A stretch of 53,750 nt of DNA, from contig CAYWMP010000015.1 in NCBI GenBank assembly GCA_964459445.1, positions 1-53,750 of the forward strand, written 5' to 3'. The DNA is from CAYWMP01 sp964459445 (lineage in GTDB: Bacteria; Desulfobacterota; DSM-4660; Desulfatiglandales; HGW-15). This document shows, in pieces, positions 52,849 to 53,750 of the stretch. Made by a program: the position numbers and the translations under genes. The notes below the pieces were generated by a model. The model saw nothing but the letters and a program-made list of their open reading frames with translations. It was not told the origin of the DNA and made no database searches. The stretch's first letter is position 1; every line of letters starts with the position of its first letter.

Positions 52849-53750
52849 CTAAGATTCTTTCTTCTCTTCAATGACCTCGATTTCAAATGACGGCAGGTAA
52901 ATATCAAAAGTGCTCCCTTGGCCTTCTTCACTTGAAACCTCAATGAATCCATGATGATTTTTGATAATGCCATAGGCAGAAGCCAAACCCAATCCTGTTC
53001 CTCTGCCGATCTCCTTGGTTGTAAAGAATGGGTCAAATATCCTTTCTTGGGTCTTTTTGTCCATTCCAAAGCCTGTGTCTCTCACGGAAATCTTTACGTA
53101 TTGGCCTGATTCAACGCTATAAGGTTTCACATATTCGTTATCCAGCAGCACATTTTCCGATTTAAGATATAGATGTCCGCCTTCGGGCATGGCCTGCCAT
53201 GCATTGACATACAGGTTCAGTAGCACCTGCTCGATTTGCCCCTGATCCGCTTCTACCGGCCAAATGTCTTTCTGATATTTTGGATGGATGACAATTTCCT
53301 TTTTGGTGCGCCCAAACATCTGAGAGGTCTTTTCTAAGAGCCTATTTAGGTCGGTTTTCCTGACTTGATATTTGCCGCCTCTGGCAAATCCCAAAAGCTG
53401 CTTGGTGAGATCGGCGCCCTTTCCAACGCCTTCCTCTATGCCTTTGAGATTCTCAAAATGGGCATGGGCATCGTCCACATCCATCAGCATCAAAGAGGCA
53501 TGTCCCAGAATGCCCATAAGCAGGTTATTGAAGTCATGGGCAATGCCGCCGGCAAGTGTCCCGATGGCTTCCAGCTTCTGGGATTGCAGGAGCCGGGATT
53601 CCAGCTTCTCCTTCTCGTACTCAGCCCGCTTTTGTTCAGTAATGTCCCTGCCCAAGGACTGGTATTCAATCACATGGTTATGTTCATCAGAAAGGGCTCG
53701 GCTGGTCCACTCTTGCCAATGGAGAGCGCCATCAGGGGCCATGACCTGAT
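52849..53750 (-). CDS. PAS-containing histidine kinase (partial)
   Basis: The C-terminal part of a hybrid-type sensor kinase; the frame stays open to the right edge, so the N-terminus is missing. Seen are the end of a PAC segment (HNHVIEYQSLGRDITEQKRA), the HisKA His in AGGIAHDFNNLLMGILGHAS, and HATPase motifs LLNLYVNAWQAMPEGG, VSVRDTGFGMDKK-like text (ISVRDTGFGMD) and GRGTGLGLASAYGI. The HDFNN form is that of NtrB-like kinases without a receiver in this piece. Its regulator would be outside the window or downstream. The stop is near 52849. Confidence 0.88.
   Translation of the reverse strand, partial: QVMAPDGALHWQEWTSRALSDEHNHVIEYQSLGRDITEQKRAEYEKEKLESRLLQSQKLEAIGTLAGGIAHDFNNLLMGILGHASLMLMDVDDAHAHFENLKGIEEGVGKGADLTKQLLGFARGGKYQVRKTDLNRLLEKTSQMFGRTKKEIVIHPKYQKDIWPVEADQGQIEQVLLNLYVNAWQAMPEGGHLYLKSENVLLDNEYVKPYSVESGQYVKISVRDTGFGMDKKTQERIFDPFFTTKEIGRGTGLGLASAYGIIKNHHGFIEVSSEEGQGSTFDIYLPSFEIEVIEEKKES

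Noticed and set aside
1..53750. tRNA, rRNA, insertion sequences or integrases
   Set aside because: None was recognised by reading both strands; the repeats found have no transposase.

Overview
The window looks like chromosomal DNA of an anaerobic, probably sulfate-reducing member of the Desulfobacterota (former Deltaproteobacteria). The basis is the gene mix: corrinoid methyltransferases of the MttB and MtmB families, a covalent-flavin methylamine dehydrogenase with EtfBA, a high-affinity phosphate system, CstA, a Liv-type ABC transporter, many sensor kinases and intergenic palindromic repeats. This assignment is inferred from content; there is no rRNA, tRNA or other phylogenetic marker here, and no transposase or CRISPR array.

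Layout. 1-2.6 kb: a DUF4926-like small protein and a translationally coupled ATPase/Toprim-like pair, a candidate defence module. 2.8-4.6 kb: LysR regulator and EamA-type exporter. 5.2-18.5 kb (+ strand): a methylated-amine locus made of a dimethylglycine/sarcosine dehydrogenase-like flavoprotein, a UroD/MtaA-like protein, a DeoR regulator, an MttB-family methyltransferase, a pterin-dependent methyltransferase, a corrinoid protein, two tandem MtmB-family methyltransferases and EtfBA. 18.7-20.0 kb (-): a class III aminotransferase interrupted by one in-frame TGA. 20.7-25.1 kb (-): pstSCAB-phoU. 25.4-27.5 kb: a MIP18-like protein and a three-gene unit (membrane protein, 95-aa protein, ArsA-type ATPase). 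27.7-32.4 kb (-): cstA and phoBR. 32.7-37.6 kb (+): livGFHMK-type transporter. 37.9-48.5 kb (-): SDR, a XhoI-type restriction-modification pair, nitrilase with a gamma-carbonic-anhydrase-like protein, homocysteine-methyltransferase-like protein, KAS III-like enzyme, an HTH protein, a stand-alone MetH-type reactivation protein and an alpha/beta hydrolase. 48.7-53.75 kb (-): a small Cys-rich protein, an adenylate cyclase, a TPR protein and a histidine kinase cut by the window edge.

How it may work together. MttB/MtmB-type proteins would move a methyl group from a methylated amine to the corrinoid protein, and the pterin enzyme would pass it to tetrahydrofolate. The flavoprotein would oxidise remaining N-methyl groups to methylene-tetrahydrofolate, with electrons leaving through EtfBA. 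All three methyltransferases read through without an amber codon, so none needs pyrrolysine. This is uncommon for MtmB-type proteins and is, with the in-frame TGA aminotransferase, the most interesting content. No RamA-type activator is present; the MetH-activation-like protein at 46.6-47.3 kb is a candidate substitute. Phosphate regulation is supported by 11-bp-spaced Pho-box-like repeats upstream of both pstS and phoB.

Intergenic regions carry several families of dispersed, inverted-repeat-bearing elements of 80-250 bp, some in two or three copies within the window.
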